This document shows positions 1 to 9,342 of a stretch of 64,000 nucleotides of DNA, one piece after another. Below the pieces are notes generated by a model. It had not been told where the DNA came from. It ran no database searches and saw nothing but the letters and a program-made list of their open reading frames with translations. The stretch lies in assembly GCA_002841315.1 (NCBI GenBank), contig PHEW01000001.1:372001-436000 (forward strand). The letters run 5' to 3'. The stretch's first letter is position 1. The number at the start of each line of letters is the position of its first letter. The position numbers and the translations under genes are program-made. This DNA comes from Actinobacteria bacterium HGW-Actinobacteria-4. GTDB lineage: Bacteria; Actinomycetota; Actinomycetes; Actinomycetales; Demequinaceae.

Positions 1-1
1 C

Positions 2-49
2 GCTGGGGTTTTCTTTGACCGCAGCCGCAACACCGACATCGCGCCCTAG
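2..49 (+). CDS. C-terminal end of an upstream gene (partial)
   Basis: One frame reads 15 codons from the window edge to a TAG at 47-49 (last residues NTDIAP). It is followed at once by a strong inverted repeat, which suits a gene end. Too little is visible to name a family. The reading could be chance, since only the position before a terminator supports it. Confidence 0.3.
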   Translation, partial: AGVFFDRSRNTDIAP

Positions 50-66
50 CCAGCGGAGACGCCACC

Positions 67-96
67 CCCAGGCGCGCCGGTTTCCGCGCGCCTGGG
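67..96. terminator. Hairpin terminator after the upstream partial gene
   Basis: CCCAGGCGCGC (67-77) pairs perfectly with GCGCGCCTGGG (86-96) across an 8-base loop. There is no T-run afterwards, as is common in high-GC Actinobacteria. It separates the partial gene at the left edge from the gene starting at 112. Confidence 0.6.
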
Positions 97-111
97 CATA
101 GTCTCGTAGGC

Positions 112-702
112 ATGTACATCAACACCACCCCCGTGCAGGTGGTGAGAGCCGTTGCCACGTGGGTGCTGGGGGCTGGCATCGCCATGTTTCCCCTCGTGGC
201 GAGATCACTCCTTGCCGGCCGCCCCACCGGTGCCGCTTGGGCGTGCCTCACGATTATTTCCCTGGGAGCTGGCGCCATAGTCGGCGCGCGCTGGCGACTC
301 GCGCAGATCGACCACCTCAACCGGGCCTACCTGATGGGTCCCATGGGCTACAGCATCATGCCGGGCCGGGTGACCTTCCTTGACCGCGTGAACCTGATCA
401 AGCGATTGTGCTTGGCGGCCTTCATGGTGGTCGGAATCGTGTTCATCGTGCTGGTGAGCGCCGTCAACTGCACCGAGGGCCAACCTGGCTTCTGCGGCTG
501 GGCACCCACGCCGGGCGACGCCCTGCTCACATTCATCCAGGTGACCGGCATCGGACTCGGCTTGTTATACATCGCGCTCACCGTGTTGACCCGCGCTCAC
601 GACCAAGAGACTGACCGGCTCGACAAGATCATTGCGCACGGCCAGCACGAGCGAAAGCATGGCGGGCCGCTCGCCGGCTCCTCCGGTCGTGGGTGGGAGT
701 AG
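112..702 (+). CDS. Hypothetical membrane protein, 196 aa
   Basis: I do not recognise a family. Hydrophobic stretches near residues 16-32, 38-56, 100-122 and 138-157 predict about four membrane segments, with a charged cytoplasmic tail rich in His, Arg and Lys. A TAGTCT box at 99-104 ends 7 nt before the ATG and there is no Shine-Dalgarno sequence, so the mRNA is probably leaderless. The gene stands alone between two hairpins (67-96 and 716-748), so it is a single transcription unit. Nothing links it to the kinase operon downstream apart from position. Residues 120-133 carry two cysteines that could sit on the outer face. Confidence 0.6.
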   Translation: MYINTTPVQVVRAVATWVLGAGIAMFPLVARSLLAGRPTGAAWACLTIISLGAGAIVGARWRLAQIDHLNRAYLMGPMGYSIMPGRVTFLDRVNLIKRLCLAAFMVVGIVFIVLVSAVNCTEGQPGFCGWAPTPGDALLTFIQVTGIGLGLLYIALTVLTRAHDQETDRLDKIIAHGQHERKHGGPLAGSSGRGWE

Positions 703-715
703 ACCTGGCAGGAAG

Positions 716-748
716 CGGAAAACCCCCGGGGTATCCGGGGGCTTTCCG
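716..748. terminator. Bidirectional hairpin terminator
   Basis: A 14-base arm (716-729) pairs with 735-748 around a 5-base loop, with one mismatch. The stem contains CCCCCGG/CCGGGGG flanked by A and T runs, so it can work both ways. It lies 14 nt after the membrane-protein stop codon and 6 nt downstream of the tRNA-Leu gene, which is read from the other strand. Confidence 0.8.
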
Positions 749-753
749 TTCGG

Positions 754-837
754 TGCGCGAGGGGGGAGTTGAACCCCCACACCCTTTCGAGTACACGGAC
801 CTGAACCGTGCGCGTCTGCCAATTCCGCCACTCGCGC
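754..837 (-). tRNA. tRNA-Leu (anticodon CAG)
   Basis: The minus strand gives an 84-nt class II tRNA. The acceptor stem GCGCGAG pairs with CTCGCGC and is followed by discriminator A. The T arm contains GGTTCAACTCC and the anticodon loop is TTCAGGT, which reads CUG leucine codons. The long variable arm typical of tRNA-Leu is present. The CCA end is not encoded. The hairpin at 716-748 serves as its terminator. Confidence 0.95.
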
Positions 838-872
838 TTGCGGCCAAACTCTACCACTCGCGGCATCCCCTA

Positions 873-878
873 TACGAT
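873..878 (+). promoter_or_regulatory. -10 box of the fhaA operon, leaderless type
   Basis: TACGAT ends 6 nt before the fhaA ATG at 885. No ribosome-binding site precedes the ATG, so transcription probably starts at the initiation codon itself. No good -35 hexamer is visible. Confidence 0.45.
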
Positions 879-884
879 TTGAGC

Positions 885-1601
885 ATGGGAGTCCTAGATC
901 GCTTTGAGAAGGGCGTCGAGAACGCCGTCCACACGGCGTTCGCGAAGACGTTCAAGTCAGGAGTCAAACCGGTCGAGTTGGCGAGCGCGCTCAAGAAGGA
1001 ATGCGACGCCCGAGCGGCCGTTGTTGATCGTCACCGGACTGTCGCTCCCAACGAGTATTCCGTGGCTCTCAGCGACGCTGATCACGCGTCTGTGGTCGAG
1101 TGGGGAGACGAGGCCCTGGCCAAAGAGCTCGAAGACGCGCTTCACGATCACGCACGCCGGCAGCACTACAGCCTCGTAGGCGCGCTCTCCGTGACCTTCA
1201 TCCAGGACGAGACCCTTCCCACCGGCCGGTACGCCGTGACGTCCCGATCCACACGCGGCCCGGCCGCGCCCGCCACCACCGACCACCCAGACTCGCGCTA
1301 TCCCTTGATTGACGTCGATGGCCAGCGCTACCACCTCACCGGGCAGTTCACGATCGTGGGTCGTGGCACAGAAGCCGACGTTGTGGTGGACGACACGGGG
1401 ATATCGCGCAAGCACGTCCAGTTCGAGGTCACCGACTTCGGCACCATCCTGACGGACTTGGGCTCAACCAATGGCACCTTCGTGGAAGACCAGCGCGTCA
1501 AAGAGGTCACTCTGGTTGACGGCAACGCGATCACCATTGGCCGGACCACCATGATGTACTGGGATGCCATGGACGTAGACGGAGATGACTCGAGCGCATG
1601 A
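885..1601 (+). CDS. fhaA: FhaA: DUF3662 and FHA domain protein
   Basis: First gene of the conserved cell-wall/Ser-Thr kinase operon. The N-terminal ~115 residues match the FhaA N-terminal (DUF3662) domain. After a Pro/Ala-rich linker, residues ~150-225 form a phosphothreonine-binding FHA domain with GRG, SRKH and LGSTNGT motifs. In mycobacteria FhaA binds phosphorylated MurJ/MviN pseudokinase domains and helps control peptidoglycan precursor export. A matching pseudokinase and murJ lie at the other end of this window. The start at 885 is preferred because upstream in-frame codons run through tRNA-Leu. The protein has 238 residues. Its stop overlaps the fhaB ATG (ATGA). Confidence 0.93.
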   Translation: MGVLDRFEKGVENAVHTAFAKTFKSGVKPVELASALKKECDARAAVVDRHRTVAPNEYSVALSDADHASVVEWGDEALAKELEDALHDHARRQHYSLVGALSVTFIQDETLPTGRYAVTSRSTRGPAAPATTDHPDSRYPLIDVDGQRYHLTGQFTIVGRGTEADVVVDDTGISRKHVQFEVTDFGTILTDLGSTNGTFVEDQRVKEVTLVDGNAITIGRTTMMYWDAMDVDGDDSSA

Positions 1602-2119
1602 GCCAGATTTCGATCACGCTGCTGAGGCTGGGCTTTCTTGTCCTGCTCTGGGCGCTCGTGCTGGCCGCCATTGGAGTGCTCCGCTCTGATCTCTATGGCA
1701 CGCGAGTGATCACCCGGGGCAGGGGTCGGAACGCGCGCAAACCTCCCGGCACCCGAGCGGAGAAGGTCGCGGCACCATCTCGCTCAGCTACCGGCGTCCG
1801 CACCGGCGCGATCTCCACCCTCGAACCCACCGCCGCGCACCTCGCCGTCACGGCCGGCCCGCTCAAAGGGACAACAATTCCCCTGGGGAGCGCGCCCGTC
1901 CTCGTGGGTAGGGCACCCACCTGTACGCTCGTCATCGAGGACGACTACTGCTCGTCACGTCACTGTCGCATCTATCTTGACGGCGATCGGTGGCTGGTCG
2001 AGGATCTGGGTTCCACCAACGGAACCTTCCTTGGAAACAGGCGCGTTGACGATCCTGTGCCACTCAACCCGGGCGAGAAAATTCGGATCGGTGCCACGTC
2101 TCTTGAACTGAGGAACTGA
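1598..2119 (+). CDS. fhaB: FhaB (FipA): membrane-anchored FHA domain protein
   Basis: A 173-residue protein with one N-terminal membrane segment (about residues 5-30), a basic linker, and a C-terminal FHA domain (about 88-172). The FHA domain has VGRAPTC, SSRHC and LGSTNGTF motifs, so the phosphothreonine pocket is intact. In relatives FhaB/FipA links kinase signalling to the division machinery. The start overlaps the fhaA stop by 4 bases, and pstP starts 1 nt after its stop, so the genes are probably translationally coupled. Confidence 0.92.
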   Translation: MSQISITLLRLGFLVLLWALVLAAIGVLRSDLYGTRVITRGRGRNARKPPGTRAEKVAAPSRSATGVRTGAISTLEPTAAHLAVTAGPLKGTTIPLGSAPVLVGRAPTCTLVIEDDYCSSRHCRIYLDGDRWLVEDLGSTNGTFLGNRRVDDPVPLNPGEKIRIGATSLELRN

Positions 2120-2120
2120 C

Positions 2121-3326
2121 ATGTTCTTGAGCGTCGACTTCGCAGCCCGTTCCGACGTGGGCCTGGTCCGGCAGAACAACCAAGACTCCGCCTATGCAGG
2201 CCCTCATCTGCTAGTGGTGGCAGACGGCATGGGCGGTGCCGCCGGAGGCGACATCGCCTCCTCCATCGTGGTTGGTCGGCTCGCGGCGCTCGACGGCGAG
2301 GCCCATGGCCCCGACGAGGCCCTCGATGAACTCAAGACCGCGATCGCCGAAGCCCATAGCGAGATCGTGGACCGCGCGCGCAACGACCCTGAACTGTCCG
2401 GCCTAGGCACCACCGTCACCGCGTTGCTGCGCGCGGGATCGTCGCTCTCCATGGCTCATATCGGCGATTCACGCGCCTACCTGCTGCGCGACGGCGAGCT
2501 AGACCAGGTCACCACAGACCACAGCTTTGTCCAGCATCTCGTCGACACTGGGCGACTGTCTGCGGCCGACGCCGAGAATCACCCCAAGAGGTCGATGCTC
2601 CTGCGGGTGCTTGGCGACGTTGACGCGGACGTGCCCGTCGACATCTCGGTTCGCGAAACGCGCCCGGGTGACCGTTGGTTGCTGTGTTCGGACGGTTTGT
2701 CCGGAGTGGTGAGTCGAGACACCCTTCACAAGACCTTGGTGGAAGTCGACGATCCGGGCGATTGCGCCGACGCTCTTGTGCAGCTTGCGCTGGCTGCAGG
2801 TGCGCCCGATAACGTCACGTGCGTGGTGGGGGACATCGTGGACATTGACGCCACACGAGGCGGGGTAGGTCCGGCTACCGCGTCACAAATTGTGGGTTCC
2901 GCGGCGCGCGACCGCAACCGCCCCTCCGCCGCAGGGCGTAGCGCTGCGGGCAAAGCGGCCAAGTTGTCCACAACCGAACTCGCCGATGACGACGACGAGG
3001 CGTCCCGGTGGGCGTCGATATGGGTACGCCTACGCCCCTGGGTGCTTCCCGTCGCTGCGCTGGTAGCGCTGGTCGCCGCCGCCTGGGGCGGGTATGCCTG
3101 GAGCCAGACTCAGTACTTCGTAGGAAACGAAGACGGCAGAGTCGCGATTTATCGCGGCCTGCCCCAAGACATGGGGCCGTTGAATCTGCACGACGTGGTC
3201 GAAGTGACCGACCTCCTCATGGATGACCTGGCGCCTTTCGAGCGTGACCGCATCGAATCAGGCATCCGGGCTTCAAGTCTGGACCAGGCACGCGTGGTGG
3301 TCGACGCCCTGGAGGAGCGCGGCTAG
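2121..3326 (+). CDS. pstP: PstP: PP2C-family Ser/Thr phosphatase
   Basis: A 401-residue phosphatase that reverses phosphorylation by the PknA/PknB kinases encoded downstream. Residues 1-~240 form the PP2C domain: RSDVGLVRQNNQDS and VADGMGGAAGGD carry the metal-binding aspartates, with GDSRAYLLR and CSDGLSG further on. A charged linker is followed by one membrane segment near residues 303-325 and a ~75-residue extracytoplasmic tail. The stop shares one base with the GTG start of rodA. Confidence 0.95.
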   Translation: MFLSVDFAARSDVGLVRQNNQDSAYAGPHLLVVADGMGGAAGGDIASSIVVGRLAALDGEAHGPDEALDELKTAIAEAHSEIVDRARNDPELSGLGTTVTALLRAGSSLSMAHIGDSRAYLLRDGELDQVTTDHSFVQHLVDTGRLSAADAENHPKRSMLLRVLGDVDADVPVDISVRETRPGDRWLLCSDGLSGVVSRDTLHKTLVEVDDPGDCADALVQLALAAGAPDNVTCVVGDIVDIDATRGGVGPATASQIVGSAARDRNRPSAAGRSAAGKAAKLSTTELADDDDEASRWASIWVRLRPWVLPVAALVALVAAAWGGYAWSQTQYFVGNEDGRVAIYRGLPQDMGPLNLHDVVEVTDLLMDDLAPFERDRIESGIRASSLDQARVVVDALEERG

Positions 3327-4669
3327 TGGCAACCGTCTCCGAACTCAGGGTGCACGGGGGGCGGCGGGCCGAACTTGTCTTGCTAGGCCTCGCGATTTGC
3401 CTCGCGATCCTGGCGCGCGCCCTCGTGGACTATCACGCGGACTACCTTGTCTTGAGCCGGCTCGGAGTGTTCGCGGTGGGGGCGCTTGCTCTCGCCGGTG
3501 CGGCCCACTTGGTGGTGCGGATCTACGCGCCGTCTGCTGACCCGGTGCTTCTACCCGCCGTCTTCGCCCTCAATGGAGTCGGCCTCGCGATCCTCCGGCG
3601 CATCGACTACGCCTACGCCGCGCGCGGCAGAGAAACCGATTTTGGCGGCACCCAAACCGTGTGGACGGTCGTGGGAGTGGCGCTCTTTGTCGCCGTGCTG
3701 TTGCTTCTACGCGACCACCGCATGCTGCGCCGCTTCACCTACACAGCAGGAATCGTCGGGATCATCGCGTACATGTTGCCGGTAGTCCCGGGCCTAGGAG
3801 TGGAGATCAACGGCGCGCAAATCTGGATCTCCCTCTTTGGTCGCTCGATGCAACCAGGCGAGTTCGCCAAAATCGCTCTCGTGGTGTTCTTCGCTGGATA
3901 CCTCGTGAGCAACCGTGACACGCTCGCGCTCGCCGGACCCAAAGTGCTGGGAATGCGGTTTCCTCGCCCGCGCGACATGGGGCCGCTCCTCGTCGTCACG
4001 CTCAGTGCGCTTGTCATCATGGTGGCTCAGACCGACCTGGGCGCCGCGTTGCTCTTCTTTGGGCTCTTTGTGGGCTTGCTCTACGTGGCCACCGAACGCA
4101 TCAGTTGGGTGGTACTTGGCCTTGGTATGTTCGCCGTCGCCGTGGTGGCGGCAAGCACCATCTTCAGCCACGTCGCCGCGCGATACGACGCATGGCTCAA
4201 TGCGCTCGACCCCGAGGTTTACTCTTCCGGCCGCAGCGAACAACTGGTGAGAGGCCTCTTCGGAATGGCGTCCGGAGGGCTGTTCGGCACCGGGCTGGGC
4301 GAAGGGCGCCCGGATCTGGTGCCCTTCGCCGAGTCAGACTTCATCATTGCTTCCCTTGGTGAAGAACTGGGGCTCACCGGCGTGATGGCTATCCTCACCC
4401 TCTACCTCATCATCGTTCAGCGCGCCATGCGCACCGCGATAGGAGTCCGCGACGGTTTTGGCAAGTTGATGGCATCCGGGCTGGGGTTCGCGATCGCCAT
4501 CCAAGTGTTCATCGTGGTTGGCGGTGTCACCCGCGTCATCCCGCTCACGGGACTCACCACTCCGTTTCTCGCCTACGGTGGGTCTTCGATGATCGCGAAC
4601 TGGATAGTCATCGCCCTGATCATGAGAATCTCTGACCAAGCCCGCCGCCCCGCAATGGAGACGCCATGA
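3326..4669 (+). CDS. rodA: RodA/FtsW-family SEDS glycosyltransferase
   Basis: A 447-residue polytopic protein of the SEDS family (about ten or more membrane helices) that polymerises lipid II glycan strands for cell elongation. It works with the class B PBP encoded next. Typical family stretches near residues 166-185 (SMQPGEFAKIAL), 324-345 (FAESDFIIASLGEELGL) and 415-425 (PFLAYGGSSM) are present. The gene starts with GTG, and its last 4 bases overlap pbpA. The operon position next to pbpA and pknAB indicates the RodA rather than the FtsW paralogue. Confidence 0.93.
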   Translation: MATVSELRVHGGRRAELVLLGLAICLAILARALVDYHADYLVLSRLGVFAVGALALAGAAHLVVRIYAPSADPVLLPAVFALNGVGLAILRRIDYAYAARGRETDFGGTQTVWTVVGVALFVAVLLLLRDHRMLRRFTYTAGIVGIIAYMLPVVPGLGVEINGAQIWISLFGRSMQPGEFAKIALVVFFAGYLVSNRDTLALAGPKVLGMRFPRPRDMGPLLVVTLSALVIMVAQTDLGAALLFFGLFVGLLYVATERISWVVLGLGMFAVAVVAASTIFSHVAARYDAWLNALDPEVYSSGRSEQLVRGLFGMASGGLFGTGLGEGRPDLVPFAESDFIIASLGEELGLTGVMAILTLYLIIVQRAMRTAIGVRDGFGKLMASGLGFAIAIQVFIVVGGVTRVIPLTGLTTPFLAYGGSSMIANWIVIALIMRISDQARRPAMETP

Positions 4670-6135
4670 ATGAGCCCATTCGGCGCCTGAGCGTGCTCGC
4701 GCTGGTGCTCTTCCTGATTCTGATGGGCGCCGCGTCCTACGTGCAGGTTCTCGAAGCCGACTCGCTGAACGCTGACGCGCGCAACGTGCGAACGCTCTAC
4801 CGGGAGTACGGCAACTTCCGCGGGCCCATCATCGTGGACGGCGAGGCCATTGTGTACTCGACTCCCGTCGATAGTCCGTTCAACTACCAGCGCACCTATG
4901 TCGATGGCCCTCTTTACGCTTCAGTCACCGGCTACTACTCCATCGTGTTTGGGCGCACTGGCGTGGAGCAGACCGAGAACTCCCTCCTCAACGGAACGGC
5001 CGACGCCCTGTTCTGGAGCCGCCTGGGTGACCTCTTTGCGGGCCGTGAGCAAGAAGGGGCATCGGTCGAACTCACCATTCGCGCGTCCCTCCAAGCGGCT
5101 GCGGCCGAGGCGCTTGGAGATCAGCGAGGCGCTGTTGTGGCCCTCGACCCCCGCACTGGCGAGATCCTCGCGATGGTGACCAGTCCGTCCTACGACCCCA
5201 CGCTGGTGGCAGGGCATCACACCCCGACGGTGAACCAGAACTACCAGGCCCTGCTCGCAGATCCCACCAGGCCCCTCATCAACCGTGCTATCGCGGGCGA
5301 CACCTATCCACCAGGATCAGTCTTCAAGCTTGTGGTGGCGGCAGCAGCGCTTGAGGCGGGGCTTGAGCCCGGATCGGAGATCTTCGCGCCCAAGGAGCTT
5401 GCGCTTCCGCAGACCAGCAACACCATCCGCAACTATGGCGGCGTAGCGTGCACGGCCTCCGGAGACACAACTACGTTGGAAGACGCGCTACGGACCTCGT
5501 GCAACACCGCTTTTGCTGACTTGGGTATGGCGCTGGGGTGGGACGCCATCGAGGCCAAGGCTCTCGAGTTCGGCTGGGAGCAGAAGTTTGACATTCCACT
5601 GTCCGCCGCGGTGTCCCAACTACCGGAGAACCCGGATGTGCCACAGACCGCGATGTCCGCGCTGGGGCAGTACGACGTCCGCGCGACTCCGCTTCAACTC
5701 GCGATGCTTGCTGCAGCAATCGCCAACGATGGCGAACTCATGACCCCTTACCTGATCCGCGCTATCCGCTCCCCCGATCTCCAAGTACTGGAACGAGCGG
5801 ATCCTTCCGTCTACAGCACGCCCATGAGCCCGGCAATCGCGAATGCGCTCACCGACATGATGGTGACCGTGGTGGATAATGGCACCGGTCGGAACGCGCG
5901 TATCGAGGGTGTGACCGTAGCGGGCAAGACGGGCACCGCCGAGACGGGTGTCGGTGGCTCACCCCATGCGCACTTCATTGCCTTCGCGCCAGCAGAGAAC
6001 CCCATCATCGCCGTCGCTGTGGTCATCGAGAACGGCGGCGACCTCGGGGACGAGGCAACCGGTGGAAGACTTGCCGCGCCGATCGCACGTGCCGTCATCG
6101 AGGCTGCGCTCGCTCTCGCCAGGGGGCAAGGCTGA
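4666..6135 (+). CDS. pbpA: PbpA: class B penicillin-binding protein (transpeptidase)
   Basis: A 489-residue protein with an N-terminal anchor (about residues 9-27), a short dimerisation region, and a transpeptidase domain with all catalytic motifs: SVFK with nucleophile Ser218, SCN near residue 282, and KTGTAE near residue 419. It crosslinks the peptidoglycan polymerised by the RodA encoded just upstream. The stop and the pknA start overlap as TGATG, so translation is probably coupled. The length agrees with actinobacterial PbpA. Confidence 0.95.
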   Translation: MNEPIRRLSVLALVLFLILMGAASYVQVLEADSLNADARNVRTLYREYGNFRGPIIVDGEAIVYSTPVDSPFNYQRTYVDGPLYASVTGYYSIVFGRTGVEQTENSLLNGTADALFWSRLGDLFAGREQEGASVELTIRASLQAAAAEALGDQRGAVVALDPRTGEILAMVTSPSYDPTLVAGHHTPTVNQNYQALLADPTRPLINRAIAGDTYPPGSVFKLVVAAAALEAGLEPGSEIFAPKELALPQTSNTIRNYGGVACTASGDTTTLEDALRTSCNTAFADLGMALGWDAIEAKALEFGWEQKFDIPLSAAVSQLPENPDVPQTAMSALGQYDVRATPLQLAMLAAAIANDGELMTPYLIRAIRSPDLQVLERADPSVYSTPMSPAIANALTDMMVTVVDNGTGRNARIEGVTVAGKTGTAETGVGGSPHAHFIAFAPAENPIIAVAVVIENGGDLGDEATGGRLAAPIARAVIEAALALARGQG

Positions 6136-7097
6136 TGGCGCTCCATGCTGGCACCACTCTGGGCGGGCGTTATGTCCTCGAGGCGCTCATTGCAACTGGG
6201 GGAATGGGCGAGGTGTGGCGGGGCGAAGACACCGAACTGGTGAGACCCGTCGCCATCAAGCTCCTGAAGGAAGGGGCAGCCGCGAACGACATCTTCTTGA
6301 AGAGATTCCACAACGAAGCGAAGAATGCTGCAGGCCTGATGCACCACAACATCGCCCAAGTCTTCGACTATGGCGATTACGATGGCACCGCATATCTCGT
6401 GATGGAACTGGTCGAGGGTGAACCGTTGTCGTCAATTCTGGAACGCGAGCACACACTCGACGAGCGGCGGCTCATCTCGATGTTGATCTACACCTGCCGC
6501 GGCCTGCAGGCGGCCCACGCCGCCGGCGTGATGCATCGCGACATCAAGCCCGGAAACCTCCTTGTTGACCCTGGGGACGTCATCAAGATCACCGACTTTG
6601 GGGTATCGCGCTCCGCCGATCAAACTGCGCTGACCGCCACCGGCATGGTGATGGGCACCGCCCAGTACCTGGCTCCAGAACTGGCACTTGGCAAACCGGC
6701 GACGCCAGCATCGGACTTGTACGCGATGGGAATCATCGCCTACGAGGCCGTCGTGGGCAAGCGTCCGTTCACTGCCAAGAGCGCCGTCGACATCGCGATT
6801 GCTCAAGTCAATGAGGATGTGCCGCATTTGCCGCCCACGGTGTCCCCAGACCTTGCTTCGCTGATCATGCGGTTGCTTGAGAAGAACCCGCGCAAGCGGC
6901 CGTCAACGGCACGCGAGCTCGAGCAACTGCTTGAGCGCGTCAAGGTTCGCGATGATGCGCCAACCCCGGTACCCGCGCAAGCGCCGGGGAGTATCACTCC
7001 ACGCGAGCGCCCTCGCTCCGCGGGCAGGTCCATGCCTCCCTCAATTGCTCCGCGGGCGTACCGACCTCGCCCCACTTCGCCACGGGGAAGGGTTTGA
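6135..7097 (+). CDS. pknA: PknA-like Ser/Thr protein kinase without a membrane segment
   Basis: A 320-residue Hanks-type kinase: glycine loop TGGMGEV, ATP lysine K42, catalytic HRDIKPGN with Asp136, DFG, and an activation loop with several threonines. The kinase domain ends near residue 270. The remaining ~50 residues are Pro/Arg/Ser-rich and contain no hydrophobic segment. The single membrane helix and extracytoplasmic tail of mycobacterial PknA are therefore missing, and this protein looks cytosolic. It is followed by 63 bases containing a possible separate promoter for pknB. Confidence 0.9.
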   Translation: MALHAGTTLGGRYVLEALIATGGMGEVWRGEDTELVRPVAIKLLKEGAAANDIFLKRFHNEAKNAAGLMHHNIAQVFDYGDYDGTAYLVMELVEGEPLSSILEREHTLDERRLISMLIYTCRGLQAAHAAGVMHRDIKPGNLLVDPGDVIKITDFGVSRSADQTALTATGMVMGTAQYLAPELALGKPATPASDLYAMGIIAYEAVVGKRPFTAKSAVDIAIAQVNEDVPHLPPTVSPDLASLIMRLLEKNPRKRPSTARELEQLLERVKVRDDAPTPVPAQAPGSITPRERPRSAGRSMPPSIAPRAYRPRPTSPRGRV

Positions 7098-7122
7098 GGG
7101 CCAATTAGTGCGACAATATTCG
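7094..7122 (+). promoter_or_regulatory. Possible internal promoter for pknB
   Basis: TTGAGG (7094-7099), a 17-base spacer and TATTCG (7117-7122) lie in the only sizeable gap of the operon. The -35 overlaps the pknA stop codon. It would allow pknB to be expressed separately from the genes upstream. Confidence 0.35.
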
Positions 7123-7160
7123 CTAGTAGGTAGCCTCCCGAGAGGAAACAAGGACCACTG

Positions 7161-9269
7161 ATGAACGACGATCCCAAGATTCTTGCTGGCCGGTATGAGG
7201 TTGGCGACCTCATCGGCCGCGGCGGCATGGCCGAAGTTCACATCGGCTACGACACTCGCCTGGGCCGCACCGTTGCCATCAAGATTCTGCGAGCCGACCT
7301 CGCCCGCGACCCCTCGTTCCAGACCCGCTTCCGTCGCGAGGCGCAAGCCGCGGCTGGCCTCAACCACCCCACCATCGTGGCTGTCTACGACACTGGGGAA
7401 GACACGTTTGTGAACGAAGGGGGCAACCCTCAGGCTGTGCCCTTCATCGTGATGGAGTACGTCGAAGGCCACACCGTTCGGGACATCTTGAAGGGCGACA
7501 TCGCCGCGCCCATCGATGAGGCTGTCGAGATTGTGATGGGCGTGCTCACCGCGCTGGATTACTCGCACCACGCAGGGCTCGTGCACCGCGACATCAAGCC
7601 CGCGAACGTCATGCTCACGCCGACGGGCGCCATCAAGGTCATGGACTTTGGCATCGCGCGCGCACTTGCCGACGCTGGGCAGACGATGACGCAGACCCAG
7701 GCTGTCGTTGGTACCGCCCAGTACTTGTCGCCCGAACAGGCGCGCGGCGAGAATGTTGACGCGCGCTCCGACCTCTACTCAACAGGCTGCTTGCTGTTCG
7801 AATTGCTCACGGGGCGTCCGCCGTTCATCGGCGATTCGCCGGTGTCCGTGGCGTACCAGCACGTCCGTGAAGAGGCACCTACACCGTCATCGTTTGCTTC
7901 CGATGTTCCGGCAGACCTTGACCGTGTGGTGTCCCGCGCGCTCGCCAAGAACCGCGACGCCCGCTATTCCACGGCACAGGAGTTCCTCAACGATCTTCGT
8001 GCAGTGATGTCGGGCAGCGCCGTGGACCCCTCCACGGGTGCGATCGACCTAGGCTCTGCTGCACTTGGTGCCGGCGTCGCCGGGGTCGCTGCCGCTGGCG
8101 CGGCCGCCGCGCTGACTCCGCAACAGCTTCAAGAACAACCCACCCAAGTCATGAATGGACTCGGAACCGGCGCACAGCCCGGCACCGCAATCATGCCAGC
8201 GGGCGTCGCGCCAGGCACCGCAGCGTGGGCCGCCACTGGTGCAGCTGGCGGGGGGGCGTCCGGACAACTTGCGCCGCGTAGCGGCGGCGTGGCGTTGGCA
8301 GAAGACGAAGAGCTCATTCCTGACGCCTCGCGAAGTTGGAAGCAGTGGCTGATCCTCGGCGGTGCCGCTGCGGCGGCGGTGCTCCTGATCATCGCGCTCT
8401 TCGCGATCGCTCGCTCAGGAGGCGGCGGCGGAGAACCGGAGCTCATCACGATTCCCGACCTCACGTTCTCCACAGAGCTCGAAGCTCGCACCGCGCTCGA
8501 GGGCCTCGACTTGGTACCCGTGTTCACTCGGGAAGCGAGCGAGGACGTCGACGTTGACCGAGTGATTCGCACGGAGCCCAGCGCTGGCACCGAAGTCGAA
8601 GAAGGCTCCACCGTCACCGTCGTGCTCTCGTCCGGAGCCGATGTCGTCACCGTTCCAGACGTTCTGGGAATGTCCCGAGAAGATGCTGTCGAGCGAATCG
8701 AAGAGGCTGGGCTCCGCGTAGGTGCGTTTGATGTGGACCACAGCCCAGACTTCGAAGCCGACCGCGCCACCCGAACCGATCCTGAACGCGGAGAGCAAGT
8801 TGCCCGCGACAGCGTCGTCACCCTCTTCATTGCCTCGGGTCAGGTTGAACTCCCCGACCTCGTTGGTACCAGTGAAGCGGCTGCCCGGACCGAGCTCGCC
8901 AACCTGCGCCTGAGCCCAGACATTGTTGACGTCGAGACCGACGAACAGCGCCCCGGCACTGTGTTGTCTCAGGATCCGCGGCCCGGCCTGGTGCCCCGCG
9001 GATCAACAGTCACCATCCGAGTCGCCGTCGAACCCAAACTCAAGACGGTACCCAACGTCGTGGGCCAGACGGAGGGCAATGCGACCAACAGGCTGCAAGC
9101 CGACGGCTTCGTGGTGGCCGTACAGACGGTGTCATCTGAGACCGTGTCTTCCGGCCGGGTCATTTCGCAGAATCCCAGTGCGGGTGCACAAGAGCCCAAC
9201 GGAGCCACCGTCACCATCGTGGTTTCGACGGGACCACCGAGTCCACCGGACCCAACGCCTGGCCCCTAG
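7161..9269 (+). CDS. pknB: PknB: Ser/Thr kinase with four PASTA domains
   Basis: A 702-residue transmembrane kinase that senses muropeptides or lipid II. The kinase domain (1-~275) has GRGGMAEV, K41, HRDIKPAN and DFG. An Ala/Gly-rich juxtamembrane region and one membrane helix (about 393-418) follow. Four PASTA repeats (about 428-695) each carry the conserved PDxxG-like start and an 'SxGxxxxxGxxVTVxxSxG' end. The tail is proline-rich. A ribosome site (AGGAAACAAGGA) lies before the ATG. Likely substrates are the FHA proteins and cell-wall enzymes of the same operon, dephosphorylated by PstP. Confidence 0.96.
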   Translation: MNDDPKILAGRYEVGDLIGRGGMAEVHIGYDTRLGRTVAIKILRADLARDPSFQTRFRREAQAAAGLNHPTIVAVYDTGEDTFVNEGGNPQAVPFIVMEYVEGHTVRDILKGDIAAPIDEAVEIVMGVLTALDYSHHAGLVHRDIKPANVMLTPTGAIKVMDFGIARALADAGQTMTQTQAVVGTAQYLSPEQARGENVDARSDLYSTGCLLFELLTGRPPFIGDSPVSVAYQHVREEAPTPSSFASDVPADLDRVVSRALAKNRDARYSTAQEFLNDLRAVMSGSAVDPSTGAIDLGSAALGAGVAGVAAAGAAAALTPQQLQEQPTQVMNGLGTGAQPGTAIMPAGVAPGTAAWAATGAAGGGASGQLAPRSGGVALAEDEELIPDASRSWKQWLILGGAAAAAVLLIIALFAIARSGGGGGEPELITIPDLTFSTELEARTALEGLDLVPVFTREASEDVDVDRVIRTEPSAGTEVEEGSTVTVVLSSGADVVTVPDVLGMSREDAVERIEEAGLRVGAFDVDHSPDFEADRATRTDPERGEQVARDSVVTLFIASGQVELPDLVGTSEAAARTELANLRLSPDIVDVETDEQRPGTVLSQDPRPGLVPRGSTVTIRVAVEPKLKTVPNVVGQTEGNATNRLQADGFVVAVQTVSSETVSSGRVISQNPSAGAQEPNGATVTIVVSTGPPSPPDPTPGP

Positions 9270-9303
9270 CGCCTGAAGCCTTCGGCTGAATGTGACCTGA
9301 CCC

Positions 9304-9336
9304 GGGAATGTTCCCGCGAAGGCCGGTGTCTACACT
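9304..9336 (+). promoter_or_regulatory. crt operon promoter with an inverted repeat
   Basis: TACACT (9331-9336) is a -10 box ending 6 nt before the crtE ATG, which implies a leaderless transcript. The perfect inverted repeat GGGAA-TG-TTCCC (9304-9315) is centred about 33 bp upstream of the predicted start, in the place of the -35 element, and is therefore a candidate operator. Confidence 0.4.
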
Positions 9337-9342
9337 GACACT

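Noticed and set aside
9270-9300. Terminator after pknB (AGCC-TTC-GGCT)
   Set aside because: The stem is only 4 bp and lacks a T-run, too weak to call.
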